Below, in pieces: positions 1 to 9,114 of a stretch of 50,483 nucleotides of DNA (the first letter of the stretch is position 1; each line of letters opens with the position of its first letter). The position numbers were made by a program, and so were the translations under genes. The notes under the pieces are model-generated. The model worked only from the letters and a program-made list of their open reading frames with translations. It ran no database searches and was not told where the DNA came from. The stretch comes from an uncultured Roseburia sp. (lineage in GTDB: Bacteria > Bacillota > Clostridia > Lachnospirales > Lachnospiraceae), in assembly GCA_947088345.1 (NCBI GenBank), contig CAMUGE010000022.1, forward strand, positions 1-50,483, written 5' to 3'.

Positions 1-55
1 TGCTCTGCTCTGCTCTGCTCTGCTCTGCTCTGCTCTGCTCTGCTCTGCTCTGCTC
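1..55. repeat. Perfect pentanucleotide array, (TGCTC)x11
   Basis: Eleven uninterrupted copies of TGCTC run from the first base of the window to position 55 and then stop abruptly. The array may extend beyond the window, so its true length is unknown. Because the unit is 5 bp, each frame reads through without stops as a five-residue repeat (Cys-Ser-Ala-Leu-Leu on the plus strand, Glu-Gln-Ser-Arg-Ala on the minus strand). Such arrays are prone to slippage and assembly breaks. Confidence 0.95.
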
Positions 56-60
56 AATAA

Positions 61-90
61 ATTATCCATTTTTTTCAAAATTTCTGTCAA
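61..90 (-). promoter_or_regulatory. Candidate sigma-A promoter firing leftward into the TGCTC array
   Basis: On the minus strand, TTGACA (85-90) and GATAAT (61-66) are separated by 18 bp. Transcription would begin near position 53-55, essentially in the first copies of the pentanucleotide array, and run off the left edge. Any downstream gene lies outside the window. The hexamers are visible; activity is inferred. Confidence 0.45.
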
Positions 91-162
91 CCCCTTTCCT
101 GTATAAATTTAAACTATTTGCAACAATTCTTTCTAATAATTCCGCAAGTTATGCAGGCGTCA

Positions 163-183
163 AAATGCGGCTTTGGAGCATTT
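163..183 (-). terminator. Weak hairpin downstream of the PFL gene
   Basis: A 6-bp stem (AAATGC/GCATTT, 163-168 with 178-183) lies about 65 bp beyond the PFL stop and has a short T run after it on the minus strand. It could end the seven-gene operon, but it is short and I am not confident. I see nothing else in 91-248. Confidence 0.25.
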
Positions 184-248
184 GGCGTTTATCGGGCATG
201 ACAGCGAAGCCAAAAGATGAACTATTCTAATTATCCCTCTGTTTTCCG

Positions 249-1613
249 TTAATTTTTAAAGCTGTGGATCGGCGCCGGTATCCTGCCGCCGCGGTTGATA
301 AAAGCGTCGCAGGAAAACGGATTAACCGGCATAATCGGAGCGTAGCCAAACAGTCCGCCAAATTCAACTGTCTCCCCGACGCCCTTGCCTATCACCGGAA
401 TCAGCCTTGCGGCTGTCGTTTTCTGATTAACCATTCCAAGCGCCATTTCGTCTGCAATGATACCCGATATTGTTGTTGCCTTTGTATCTCCCGGTATCGC
501 AATCATATCGAGACCAACCGAGCAGACGCAGGTCATAGCCTCCAATTTTTCTATTGTGACAGCTCCCGCCTGCACTGCGTCAATCATACCCTGATCTTCA
601 CTAACCGGAATAAATGCGCCGCTTAAGCCTCCGACGTAAGAGGATGCCATCACACCGCCTTTTTTCACCTGGTCATTCAGCAGTGCAAGCGCCGCTGTTG
701 TCCCCGGAGCGCCCGCATATTCAAGTCCGATCTCACAGAGAATATCCGCGACACTATCGCCGACCGCAGGCGTGGGGGCAAGCGAAAGGTCTACAATGCC
801 AAACGGTATGCCAAGCAGTTTTGAGGCCTCTCGCGCAACTGTCTGTCCGACTCTTGTTACTTTAAATGCCGTCTTTTTAATTGTCTCACAAAGCACCTCA
901 AAATTTTCTCCGCGCACGCTCTCTAACGCTTTCTTCACAACGCCGGGTCCGCTTACGCCGACATTGATCACAGCATCCGCCTCTGTCACCCCGTGGAATG
1001 CGCCCGCCATAAACGGATTGTCATCGGGCGCATTGCAAAATACGACAAGCTTCATGCAGTCTGCACAGTCCCTGTCTTTGGAACGCCCGGCTACTTCTAA
1101 CAAAATTTCACCCATCAATTTTACGGCGTCCATATTAATACCTGTCTTCGTAGACGCCAGGTTGACCGAACTGCAGACGCGTTTTGTTTTACAGAGCGCT
1201 TCCGGAATAGAGCGTATCAGCATCTCGTCCGCCCTAGTCATGCCCTTTGACACAAGCGCCGAATAACCGCCGATCAAATTTGCGCCGACAGCCTCCGCCG
1301 CCTGATCAAGCGTCACTGCAATAGAAGCAAAATCTTCCTCGCTTCTGCAGGCGGCAGCGCCCACCAAAGTAATCGGAGTCACAGAAATCCTTTTGTTTAC
1401 AATCGGAATCCCATACTCGTTTTCTATCTTTTCCGCTACAGTGGCGAGATCCTTTGCAACCGTAGTAATACGCCGGTAAATATTTTCTTTTAACTGTTTT
1501 AAGTCGGAATCCACACATTGCAGCAGACTGATACCGATAGTGATGGTACGCACGTCGAGATTTTCCTGCTCCACCATCTTATTTGTCTCGTTTACTTCCC
1601 AAATATTAATCAT
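249..1613 (-). CDS. PFL-family protein (UPF0210 / DUF711)
   Basis: This 454-residue protein matches the conserved DUF711/UPF0210 family, called PFL family for its distant resemblance to pyruvate formate-lyase-type folds; its biochemical role is unknown. Glycine-rich segments such as [13 protein letters not shown], the Pro-rich [17 protein letters not shown] and a [16 protein letters not shown] stretch are typical. Length is normal for the family (about 450). The start at 1613 has a GGGAGGA Shine-Dalgarno five bases upstream. It lies 11 bp after the ACT-domain gene, and this ACT-PFL pair (UPF0237 with UPF0210) is widely conserved in Firmicutes, which suggests a shared function, perhaps with the ACT protein sensing a small ligand. 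It is the last gene of the operon starting at 11409. Confidence 0.9.
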   Translation of the reverse strand: MINIWEVNETNKMVEQENLDVRTITIGISLLQCVDSDLKQLKENIYRRITTVAKDLATVAEKIENEYGIPIVNKRISVTPITLVGAAACRSEEDFASIAVTLDQAAEAVGANLIGGYSALVSKGMTRADEMLIRSIPEALCKTKRVCSSVNLASTKTGINMDAVKLMGEILLEVAGRSKDRDCADCMKLVVFCNAPDDNPFMAGAFHGVTEADAVINVGVSGPGVVKKALESVRGENFEVLCETIKKTAFKVTRVGQTVAREASKLLGIPFGIVDLSLAPTPAVGDSVADILCEIGLEYAGAPGTTAALALLNDQVKKGGVMASSYVGGLSGAFIPVSEDQGMIDAVQAGAVTIEKLEAMTCVCSVGLDMIAIPGDTKATTISGIIADEMALGMVNQKTTAARLIPVIGKGVGETVEFGGLFGYAPIMPVNPFSCDAFINRGGRIPAPIHSFKN

Positions 1614-1624
1614 GAGTCCTCCCG

Positions 1625-1909
1625 TTAAATCCGATGCATCATCTCAAAGATTTCTTCCCGCTGACATTTGATCGAAACTCCGATCTCCTCTCCAATCTGA
1701 TCCAACCCCCGCTGACAGTCTGAGAAAGACTGTTTTCTGTTCTTCATATCTACAATCATCATCATATTAAAAAATCCGGAAACTATTGTCTGGGAAATAT
1801 CCAATACATTGATCTCGTTTTCCGATAGATAAGTACAAACTCTCGCGATAATGCCCACGGTATCTTTTCCAACTACAGTAATCACCGCCCTGTCTGCTGT
1901 TTCGTTCAT
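1625..1909 (-). CDS. ACT domain protein (UPF0237 family)
   Basis: A 94-residue protein that is a single ACT domain, the ligand-binding fold found in amino-acid-responsive regulators. It begins [20 protein letters not shown], the usual start of UPF0237, and the beta-alpha-beta pattern fits ACT. I chose the ATG at 1909 rather than an in-frame ATG seven codons upstream because GGAGG sits five bases before it and homologs start there. It precedes the PFL-family gene by 11 bp, the usual family arrangement, so the two are probably translated together. Family assignment is firm; ligand and partner are unknown. Confidence 0.88.
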   Translation of the reverse strand: MNETADRAVITVVGKDTVGIIARVCTYLSENEINVLDISQTIVSGFFNMMMIVDMKNRKQSFSDCQRGLDQIGEEIGVSIKCQREEIFEMMHRI

Positions 1910-1953
1910 TGTGCCTCCGTTCCGCCGCAAAATCTGCGGCTTACTCTTTTATT

Positions 1954-2754
1954 TTATCGAATATAAATGACTTCCGACGGTTCGTCCCGTTTTGCAATTG
2001 CAATCGGGAAATCAGTTCCGCGGTAAGGGTTATCCCCCATTGTTACTTCCAGCCTGACCGCCTCATAGGCGAGCGCCGGATAATTGTTTTCCTTGCTCAA
2101 ATGGCCGAGCAGTATACTCTGGAAACCGTCGTGCAGAATTTCACCCAGCAGACGTCCGCAAAGTTCGTTGGAGAGATGCCCTCTGTCCCCTAAAATACGT
2201 TTTTTTAACAGATACGGATACCGGCCTGCCTGCAGCATATGTACATCATGGTTGGCCTCCAGAAGTATCGCGTCCAGATTTTGCAGCTTACCGATTATTT
2301 TTTCGTCATAAGTGCCAAGATCTGTAATAATTGCGGCCGACTTCCCATGACTTTTGAATTTGTAGGCTGCAGGCTGTGCGGCGTCATGTGAAATCTCAAT
2401 CGGTTCCACCAAAAGATCATCTATCTGAAACTCATACCCTAAATTCACCTCATGAAATAGAGACTCGTCTATTTTTCCGACGGATTTTGTATTTAAAACA
2501 GCCTGTATTGTCCCCGCCGTTGCATACATCGGCAGCCCGTAGCGTCTTGCCATTACGCCAAGGCCGCCGATATGGTCCGCATGTTCATGTGTAATCAGTA
2601 TGCCTTTTAGCTCCTCCGGTTTTAAACCGAATGCAAAAAGCCCCTCTTCGATACGTTTTCCGCTGATTCCGGCATCGACCAGAAGATGGCAGCGGCCGGC
2701 GCCCACACAAATACAGTTACCGCTGCTGCCGCTTGCTATACTGTACAATTCCAT
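1954..2754 (-). CDS. Metallo-beta-lactamase-fold hydrolase, WalJ/YycJ type
   Basis: A 266-residue MBL-fold protein. It opens with MELYSIASGSSGNCICV, the characteristic N-terminus of the YycJ/WalJ group, and carries the metal-binding motif THEHADHIGGL near residues 55-65. Later metal ligands are visible in ITDLG and LLEANHD, and LLGHLSKENN near the C-terminus. WalJ in other Firmicutes is linked to the WalRK cell-wall regulon and to 5'-3' exonuclease activity in DNA metabolism; its neighbour polA fits the latter, but that is inference. No walRK genes are nearby. The ATG follows the stop of the CoaE-FtsA-like gene by three bases, so translation is probably coupled. Confidence 0.87.
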   Translation of the reverse strand: MELYSIASGSSGNCICVGAGRCHLLVDAGISGKRIEEGLFAFGLKPEELKGILITHEHADHIGGLGVMARRYGLPMYATAGTIQAVLNTKSVGKIDESLFHEVNLGYEFQIDDLLVEPIEISHDAAQPAAYKFKSHGKSAAIITDLGTYDEKIIGKLQNLDAILLEANHDVHMLQAGRYPYLLKKRILGDRGHLSNELCGRLLGEILHDGFQSILLGHLSKENNYPALAYEAVRLEVTMGDNPYRGTDFPIAIAKRDEPSEVIYIR

Positions 2755-2757
2755 TGC

Positions 2758-5700
2758 CTATGCCTCTTTCCAGGCAAGTACAATCTGATCGCCATGATTT
2801 AACTCTTCTGTATATTTCGCATTTTCTCCGTTCACTGTTGTAATTACCTGCCTGCCGTTTGACGCAGTCAGGTCAAAATCATAATAATTGAAAATGTCGA
2901 CAAAAATATATTTTTTCTTTCCAGTCATTGTAACTGGAACGTCATTGACATATACAAGCAATTCTTTCGTCATGCCAAGGCTGCCCGAACCGAAAATCTC
3001 TTTTGCGCTCTCCTGTATTCTTGTGGTATATTTCTCGCTCTGCGGCGCGCCGAATATTTGCTGAGGCGAGGCGGCCTTAATCTGCCCCTGGGCAGACGAC
3101 GTCGTTTCCTCTTCCTGTTGTTCCGTCTGTGTTTCCCCGTTTTGTTCCGTCTCTTCCTCGTTTAATCCACGAAACGTATACTGTTTTCTGGATGTTCTCT
3201 GTTCTGTATCCGCTTTCCGCGCCTGCTCCAAAGTCACTGCGTTCTCTGCCGTTTCTGATTCCGGCGCTTTCTGTTGCGAATTGTCCTCCTTTTCGGATGC
3301 AGAATAGTCCGATTCCGGAATATTGCGAATTTCGGACATCTGCTTGGGCGTATGGTGCGGCGCCAGAGACGGCGCCTTTACTGTCACATTCCTCTCCTGT
3401 GACAACTCAGTTTGCACCGAATCCTGTTCTGACTTCAGAAGCTTCTCTGTTACAGACACATTTTCCACATATGAAATTTCCCCTGCAGCAGGCACGTTTC
3501 CCGTTTCCGCCGTCTGTCCTGTATGCGGCATATTTTCTGAAGCTGATGCCAGTCCGGATGCCGTCATACGCCCGGTTTCCGCCGTCTGTCCTGTATGCGG
3601 CATATTTTCTGAAGCTGATGCCAGTCCGGATGCCGTCATACGCCCGGTTTCCGCCGTCTGCTCTGTAACCGGCTTTGCTGCTGATTCCGACCTTAATTCC
3701 TGCCCGGGCCACGTCTGCCCAAAATCCCTCCTGCCGCCTGGTTTAATTTCCGACATAGACTGTGACACTTGTCCGTACCGCGCCGTGCTTTTCCACGATA
3801 CCTCAGCCCGATCCGGCGCCTGCTGCACCGGATGTCTCTCAGTTGCCGGCATATCCTCTCTCTGCATAGACCTCATATTCATCTGACTCTGTGCGTTCGC
3901 CTGCTGTCTGATCGCCTCTGACTTTCTTAGATGCTCTTCCGGAATCGGTTCTGGCGGCACATCTGCAGCTCCATAAGAAAGCACGACCCACTCAATCGTA
4001 AAGTTTTCGTAGATCAGTGTGTCCAGATTGGCCACTCTGTTGTTGACAAGAATCTCATGATCCATATCAACTTCCACATCCATAAACTGCGCCAGCTGTC
4101 CGACCGTATAAAATCCCCTTGTATCAATCCGGTCGTCCTCCTGAATCAGATAAGACGAAAGTTCCAGACTGCCGTTTACCTCAAGAAGCCGCGGACAGCG
4201 GATAATTCTGCCGTTTACCACAAAGACAACCGTTGATTCTCCGTACTCATCCAACTGTTCTAATGTACACTGCGCATCCTCTCCCTGCGTAGACGGCTCA
4301 ATAATAATATCGCTGTTTGGCTCTAACGGCGTGTTAATATTTGCAGGTCTGTCATTCATAAAGACAACCGCGGATTCTCCCGGATTACCGCGCACAATGC
4401 GAAGTACGCCGTTTACTACAAACTGCAGTTCTTTCCCGCGTTTCGGGAACAGATCCTCATTTGGAAAATCCGCTGCAAGCGCGGCGTCCACTATGGTAAG
4501 CCTGCTGTTATTATACATTTTAACGCGCTCCCCGTTAAAACGCACCATAATAAAATTATTTTTCTGATCATAATAATTTAGACAAATACCAACCGGTGTT
4601 ACCAAAAGAGGATCTTTTCTGATATCGCCCTGCTCAAAAATAACCTCCTGCAGCACCTCCTCGCCGCGCAGCGCCACACGCTCCTGCGGAAGATCCAGTT
4701 TTTTGGCAAGAAGCTCTGTATATCCGTGAATCTTACCGCCGCCGCCTACAATAAATGTTGCGCTGACAGTCTGTCCGCCGTTTAATTCCTTAATTTTTTC
4801 CGCCACATCCGTTGTCATCCTGTCGACAATCGGTTCTATCAGATCCCAGACATCAGAAGCCGGAATCGTGTGTTCGATCAGCATAATATCTTTGTATGTG
4901 ATCTCTTCTTCCGTACCGCTTGAGAGCTTGATATGCTCCGCCGTTTTAAAATCCACAAGATAATTCTGCACAATCAGTTCCGTCAGTTCATCCCCGGCCA
5001 GCGGGATCATTCCATAGGCGATAATACTGCCGTCCTTTGTGATACAGATATCGGAAGTACCGGCGCCGATATCCACAAGCGCAATATTTAACATACGGTA
5101 TGTCTCCGGTATCGCGACATTGATTGCCGCAATCGGCTCGAGCGTCAGATTGGCAACGGAAAGCCCCGCAAGTCCTACCGCTGCATAAAGGCCGTCCACG
5201 ACATCTTCCGGCAAAAACGTTGCAATGATATCCTCGCTGATTTTATCGGCCTTATGCGATTCCAGGTTGGAAAACGGCTCGTCATTGATAAAATAACGCA
5301 TCACCGAATAGCCGACACAGTAAAATTTATATCTGGTATCATTGTAATCTTTTAGAATCTCCTGTGCCTTTTCGATCCCCATCAGATCAAGCGTATGGAC
5401 ATCTTCCCCCGTGACGACTGTCTCCTCCGGAAACATATGCGCAATATTCGTTGTAACTGTCTTTAACACACGTCCGGCAGCTGCAATACAGACTTCCGTC
5501 AGTTCCAGACCAATCTGGCTTTCCAGCCGTTCTTTGATCTTTCGAATCGTATTGCCGACGCGTCCGATATCATGAATCTGGCCGTCCAACATGGCTCGCG
5601 TCTCATGCTCCATCACACACTGTGCTACAACAATAAATTCCCCTTCCGTCTTGTAGCCGACAGTCCCGACCACATTGCGGGTTCCGATATCCAAACCGAA

Positions 5701-6348
5701 TACCAACGGTTCCTCATATATTTTCTGCTCGCTCATTTGCTGTATCCCAACTCCTTTTTGTTTGAAAAGATTTTCAATCTGCGCATAACAGTCCTCGATT
5801 GATCCGTCATTATCAATCACTGCATCCGCATGTGCGCGGTATTCCGACTCCGAAAGCTGGCTATTAAAAATCTGCTGTATCTTCTCCTCTGAATAGCCCC
5901 GGGATGCAAGCAATCGCTTTTTACGCACTTTTTCCGACGCAAAAATATACCAGAGCTCGTCGCAGATTTCATCGTAATGTTCTTCAATTAACAGCGCAGC
6001 TTCCAGAACAAGCAATGTAAGCCGCCCGGCCCTGCGCTCCCAGTAGACTTCTTTTTTCACATACTCTTTAACGGCAGGATGCACAATTGCATTTAACGCC
6101 TGACGCTTCTCCCCGGAAGAAAAGAGAACCGCTGATAGCGCCTCTTTGTCTATTGTGCCGTCCTTCCCAAAAATACCGTCGTTGCCAAACACCTCCGCCA
6201 GTTTCTCATAGCACTCCGTACCCGGCTCCATCAGCTGGCGCGCAATTTCGTCGGCCAGCATTACGCGAACACCCTGCATTTTCGACATATATGATAAAAT
6301 TTCTGTTTTTCCGGCTCCGACGCCTCCGGTAATCCCGATAAATTTCAT
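2758..6348 (-). CDS. coaE: Dephospho-CoA kinase fused in frame to a long FtsA-like ATPase
   Basis: One uninterrupted frame of 1196 residues holds two proteins normally encoded separately. Residues 1-204 are dephospho-CoA kinase, the last CoA step (ATP-dependent 3'-phosphorylation of dephospho-CoA): P-loop GITGGVGAGKT, ADEIAR, and an LVLEAALLIEEH segment. From Met205 onward is an actin-fold FtsA-like ATPase: LDIGTRNVVG (phosphate 1), LVDIGAGTSDI (phosphate 2) and FIVGGGGKIHG (adenosine), followed by beta-rich modules, a low-complexity Gln/Glu/Thr linker of about 250 residues with a 24-residue tandem repeat, and a conserved-looking C-terminal module of about 70 residues. It is much longer than classical FtsA (about 420) and lacks an obvious membrane helix. 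I chose ATG 6348 because MKFIGITGG is the family start; upstream ATGs overlap polA. Met205 has an AAGGAG 14 bases upstream, so separate translation of the second half is possible. Confidence 0.85.
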   Translation of the reverse strand: MKFIGITGGVGAGKTEILSYMSKMQGVRVMLADEIARQLMEPGTECYEKLAEVFGNDGIFGKDGTIDKEALSAVLFSSGEKRQALNAIVHPAVKEYVKKEVYWERRAGRLTLLVLEAALLIEEHYDEICDELWYIFASEKVRKKRLLASRGYSEEKIQQIFNSQLSESEYRAHADAVIDNDGSIEDCYAQIENLFKQKGVGIQQMSEQKIYEEPLVFGLDIGTRNVVGTVGYKTEGEFIVVAQCVMEHETRAMLDGQIHDIGRVGNTIRKIKERLESQIGLELTEVCIAAAGRVLKTVTTNIAHMFPEETVVTGEDVHTLDLMGIEKAQEILKDYNDTRYKFYCVGYSVMRYFINDEPFSNLESHKADKISEDIIATFLPEDVVDGLYAAVGLAGLSVANLTLEPIAAINVAIPETYRMLNIALVDIGAGTSDICITKDGSIIAYGMIPLAGDELTELIVQNYLVDFKTAEHIKLSSGTEEEITYKDIMLIEHTIPASDVWDLIEPIVDRMTTDVAEKIKELNGGQTVSATFIVGGGGKIHGYTELLAKKLDLPQERVALRGEEVLQEVIFEQGDIRKDPLLVTPVGICLNYYDQKNNFIMVRFNGERVKMYNNSRLTIVDAALAADFPNEDLFPKRGKELQFVVNGVLRIVRGNPGESAVVFMNDRPANINTPLEPNSDIIIEPSTQGEDAQCTLEQLDEYGESTVVFVVNGRIIRCPRLLEVNGSLELSSYLIQEDDRIDTRGFYTVGQLAQFMDVEVDMDHEILVNNRVANLDTLIYENFTIEWVVLSYGAADVPPEPIPEEHLRKSEAIRQQANAQSQMNMRSMQREDMPATERHPVQQAPDRAEVSWKSTARYGQVSQSMSEIKPGGRRDFGQTWPGQELRSESAAKPVTEQTAETGRMTASGLASASENMPHTGQTAETGRMTASGLASASENMPHTGQTAETGNVPAAGEISYVENVSVTEKLLKSEQDSVQTELSQERNVTVKAPSLAPHHTPKQMSEIRNIPESDYSASEKEDNSQQKAPESETAENAVTLEQARKADTEQRTSRKQYTFRGLNEEETEQNGETQTEQQEEETTSSAQGQIKAASPQQIFGAPQSEKYTTRIQESAKEIFGSGSLGMTKELLVYVNDVPVTMTGKKKYIFVDIFNYYDFDLTASNGRQVITTVNGENAKYTEELNHGDQIVLAWKEA
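3503..3660 (-). repeat. 72-bp in-frame tandem repeat in the FtsA-like linker
   Basis: Two identical 72-bp units (3503-3574 and 3575-3646) are followed by the first 14 bases of a third copy. Each encodes 24 residues (TAETGRMTASGLASASENMP plus HTGQ), so copy-number changes keep the frame. It lies in the disordered linker between the ATPase and the C-terminal module. The exact identity of the copies suggests recent duplication. Confidence 0.93.
5734..5756 (-). promoter_or_regulatory. Possible internal ribosome-binding site for the FtsA-like half
   Basis: Within the fused frame, AAGGAG (5751-5756) precedes an in-frame ATG (5734-5736) by 14 bases. The ATG starts MSEQKIYEEPLVFGLDIG, which looks like a natural FtsA-like N-terminus. 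The spacing is longer than the usual 5-10 bases, so this may be the relic of a former separate gene or a weak re-initiation site. Confidence 0.45.
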
Positions 6349-6364
6349 TTGACCATCCCACCCA

Positions 6365-9091
6365 TTATTTGGCTTCATACCAGTTCTCCCCGCTATGCAT
6401 ATCAATTTCAAGTGTTACCGCCAAATCAGCGGCTCCCTGCATCTCCTCGGCAAGGATCTGCTCCACTTTCTGCTGTTCCTCTCTTGCTGTTTCTACCAGC
6501 AGTTCGTCATGAACCGTAAGAATCAGGCGCGACTTTAAATTTTCTTTTAACAGTCTGTCGTGGACGCGAATCATTGCAATTTTAATAATATCCGCAGCCG
6601 TACCCTGAATCGGCGAATTCATCGCGATACGCTCTCCAAACGACCGCTGCATATAATTGCTGCTGAAAAGCTCCGGAATCTGACGTCTTCTGCCGAACAT
6701 TGTCTTCACATACCCTTTATCTTTCGCTTCTTTGACAACCCCGTCAAGAAAACTTTTTATCTTTGGATATGTCTCAAAATAGCGCTCAATATAATCCGCG
6801 GCCTCTTTCTTGCTGATGCTCAGATCCTGGCTTAACCCAAAGGAACTGATGCCGTAGACGATCCCAAAATTAACGGCTTTCGCATTGCGCCGCTGTAAGG
6901 AGGTCACTTCCTCAAACGGGATATGAAATACCTGAGAGGCCGTAATCCGATGGATATCCTGTGCCTGCCGGTATGCATCGATCAGCTTCTCGTCTCCGGA
7001 GAGGTGCGCCAAAACTCGCAGCTCAATCTGTGAATAGTCGGCGTCCACAAATACAAACCCCTCTTTTGGCAAAAAAGTTTTTCGAATCAGCCGTCCAAGT
7101 TCAATGCGCATCGGAATATTCTGAAGATTTGGTTCCGTACTGCTAAGACGCCCGGTCGCCGTAATTGTCTGATGAAACGACGTATGGATACGACCGTCCT
7201 GCCCAATGCAGGAGGTCAGCCCGTCCGCATAGGTGGATTTTAATTTGGTCAGCTGCCGGTACTCCAGTATATCCGCGACAATTTTATAGTCCTGCGCCAG
7301 CGGTTCTAAAATGTCTGCAGCCGTCGAATATCCTGTTTTTGTCTTTTTCCCGCCCGGAATTTTTAACGTATCAAACAGAATCGGCCCCAGCTGTTTGGGC
7401 GAATTGATATTAAACGTTTCGCCTGCTTCCTCATAGATTGTATCCTCCAGTTCACGGATACGTACCAAAAGCTGATCTCCGTATTCTTTTAATGCGGTTC
7501 CGCTGACAATGATCCCTTCATGCTCCATATCGCACAGCGTATAGACAAGCGGCATTTCGATCTCACGAAACAGGCGGTCCATCTTTGCCGCTGCAAGCTG
7601 CTCCAAAAGCGGCTTCTTTGCGGCATATGCGACATAGGCCATATAACAGACGCAGAGCAGAAATTCTTCTGGAAGCTCCCGCTTTGCCTGATAAAAATCC
7701 TTTTTCTCAAACAGGTCTTTCTGCGACGGAATCATAAGGCTTAAATAATCTTTTGCGACGTCCTCATACGTATATTCATTTTTATTTGGATTTAACAGAT
7801 AGGCGGCGATCATGGCATCAAACGTATTGTACAGGCCGATTGTTCCTCTGCTGCTCTTTTCCACCATACCAAGCAGCGGAAGCTGCGTTTTTAGGCCAAG
7901 CGTTGCATACGACGACGCCCCGCTCTCTAAAAACATCTGCAACAATTCCTCCGCCCCGATTTTTTCGCTGACCGGCACAAAGAAAACCTCCTGCTCGCCG
8001 CAGGCAATCGAAATCCCAAGAAAATCCGCGGATTCTTTCTTATTTTCAAATAAACTGAGCTGCCCGTCTTCCTCGACATATGCGTTGTCTCTTGCTCCGG
8101 AGGGCACAATGAAAAAACCGCACTCTTTCCCCCGGATCTTTTCTATTACCTTTTTTGCGTCTTTTAGTGTTTCAACCGTCTTAAAATAAGACGCAGCATC
8201 GCTCTTTGGCACATCCATATGAAAACGTCCGAGGAAATTTTTAAAATCCAGCCGCCTGCACAACAGAAACGCCTCTTCTGTATACAGATCAGAAATATCG
8301 TTTAATGCCGCTCTCTCCAAATCATAGTCAAACTCCGCATGTATCTCGATCGTCGCAAGCGTCTTGCTCATCACGGCCATATCGTAATGCTCTTTTAAAT
8401 TTTTGCTCGCGCGCGGCGGACGAATTTCATCCACATGCGCATACGCGTTCTCAATGCTGCCATACTGTGCAATCAGCGCTGTCGCCGTCTTCTCGCCAAT
8501 ACCGGGAACACCTGGAATATTGTCCGAAGTATCGCCCATCAGCGCTTTTACATCAATAAAAGCAAGCGGCGTTACCTGGTATTTTTCAATCACTTCTTTT
8601 TCATTGTAGTCCTCAATCTCCGTACCGTTTTTCTTTGTCTTTGGAATCCGGATTTTTATTTTATCAGTCGCAAGCTGCAGCAGATCCCGGTCGCCCGACA
8701 CAACCGAAACGGTAAGCCCCTGTTCTTCGGCGTACTTTGCCGCCGTCCCGACAAGGTCGTCCGCCTCGTACCCGCCCTTTTCAATTGTCGTCACTCCCAT
8801 TGCATGGAGCATCTCTTTGATTAACGGCACCTGTTCCCGGAGTTCATCCGCCATCGGTTTTCTCGTTCCCTTATATCCTTCAAACATTTTATGGCGGAAT
8901 GTGGGCTCCGAAACATCGAACGCAACCGTCAAAAAATTCGGTTTTTCTTCCTCCAGGATCTTAAACATAATATTTAAAAATCCATATACTGCGTTTGTAT
9001 GGAGCCCCTCGGAATTTGTAAGATCAGGAATCCCAAAAAAGGCTCTGTTCAATATACTGTGCCCGTCAATCAATACCAGCTTTCCGTTCAT
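6365..9091 (-). CDS. polA: DNA polymerase I
   Basis: A 908-residue DNA polymerase I that fills gaps and removes RNA primers in repair and lagging-strand synthesis. The N-terminal 5'-3' exonuclease (about 1-290) starts MNGKLVLIDGHSILNRAFFG and has GDTSDNIPGVPGIGEKTA. The middle 3'-5' exonuclease-like domain lacks a recognisable DxE proofreading motif, as in many Firmicutes, so proofreading is probably absent. The polymerase domain has motif A (DADYSQIELRVLAHLSGD), the O-helix (RRNAKAVNFGIVYG) and motif C (TVHDELLVE). I chose ATG 9091, with GGGAGGA five bases upstream, over an ATG 18 codons earlier that overlaps the upstream gene. It is 23 bp after aminopeptidase P and 16 bp before coaE; polA-coaE linkage is common in Firmicutes. 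Confidence 0.97.
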   Translation of the reverse strand: MNGKLVLIDGHSILNRAFFGIPDLTNSEGLHTNAVYGFLNIMFKILEEEKPNFLTVAFDVSEPTFRHKMFEGYKGTRKPMADELREQVPLIKEMLHAMGVTTIEKGGYEADDLVGTAAKYAEEQGLTVSVVSGDRDLLQLATDKIKIRIPKTKKNGTEIEDYNEKEVIEKYQVTPLAFIDVKALMGDTSDNIPGVPGIGEKTATALIAQYGSIENAYAHVDEIRPPRASKNLKEHYDMAVMSKTLATIEIHAEFDYDLERAALNDISDLYTEEAFLLCRRLDFKNFLGRFHMDVPKSDAASYFKTVETLKDAKKVIEKIRGKECGFFIVPSGARDNAYVEEDGQLSLFENKKESADFLGISIACGEQEVFFVPVSEKIGAEELLQMFLESGASSYATLGLKTQLPLLGMVEKSSRGTIGLYNTFDAMIAAYLLNPNKNEYTYEDVAKDYLSLMIPSQKDLFEKKDFYQAKRELPEEFLLCVCYMAYVAYAAKKPLLEQLAAAKMDRLFREIEMPLVYTLCDMEHEGIIVSGTALKEYGDQLLVRIRELEDTIYEEAGETFNINSPKQLGPILFDTLKIPGGKKTKTGYSTAADILEPLAQDYKIVADILEYRQLTKLKSTYADGLTSCIGQDGRIHTSFHQTITATGRLSSTEPNLQNIPMRIELGRLIRKTFLPKEGFVFVDADYSQIELRVLAHLSGDEKLIDAYRQAQDIHRITASQVFHIPFEEVTSLQRRNAKAVNFGIVYGISSFGLSQDLSISKKEAADYIERYFETYPKIKSFLDGVVKEAKDKGYVKTMFGRRRQIPELFSSNYMQRSFGERIAMNSPIQGTAADIIKIAMIRVHDRLLKENLKSRLILTVHDELLVETAREEQQKVEQILAEEMQGAADLAVTLEIDMHSGENWYEAK

Positions 9092-9114
9092 ATCTTCCTC
9101 CCAGTCAGTTACAT

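Noticed and set aside
1-55. CRISPR or origin iteron interpretation of the left-edge repeats
   Set aside because: Units are 5 bp, contiguous and without spacers, so neither a CRISPR array nor iterons.
3129-3886. Two long open frames (179 and 187 codons) antisense to the FtsA-like linker
   Set aside because: They arise from the repetitive low-complexity linker; their repeats mirror the 72-bp units and no start signal is present.
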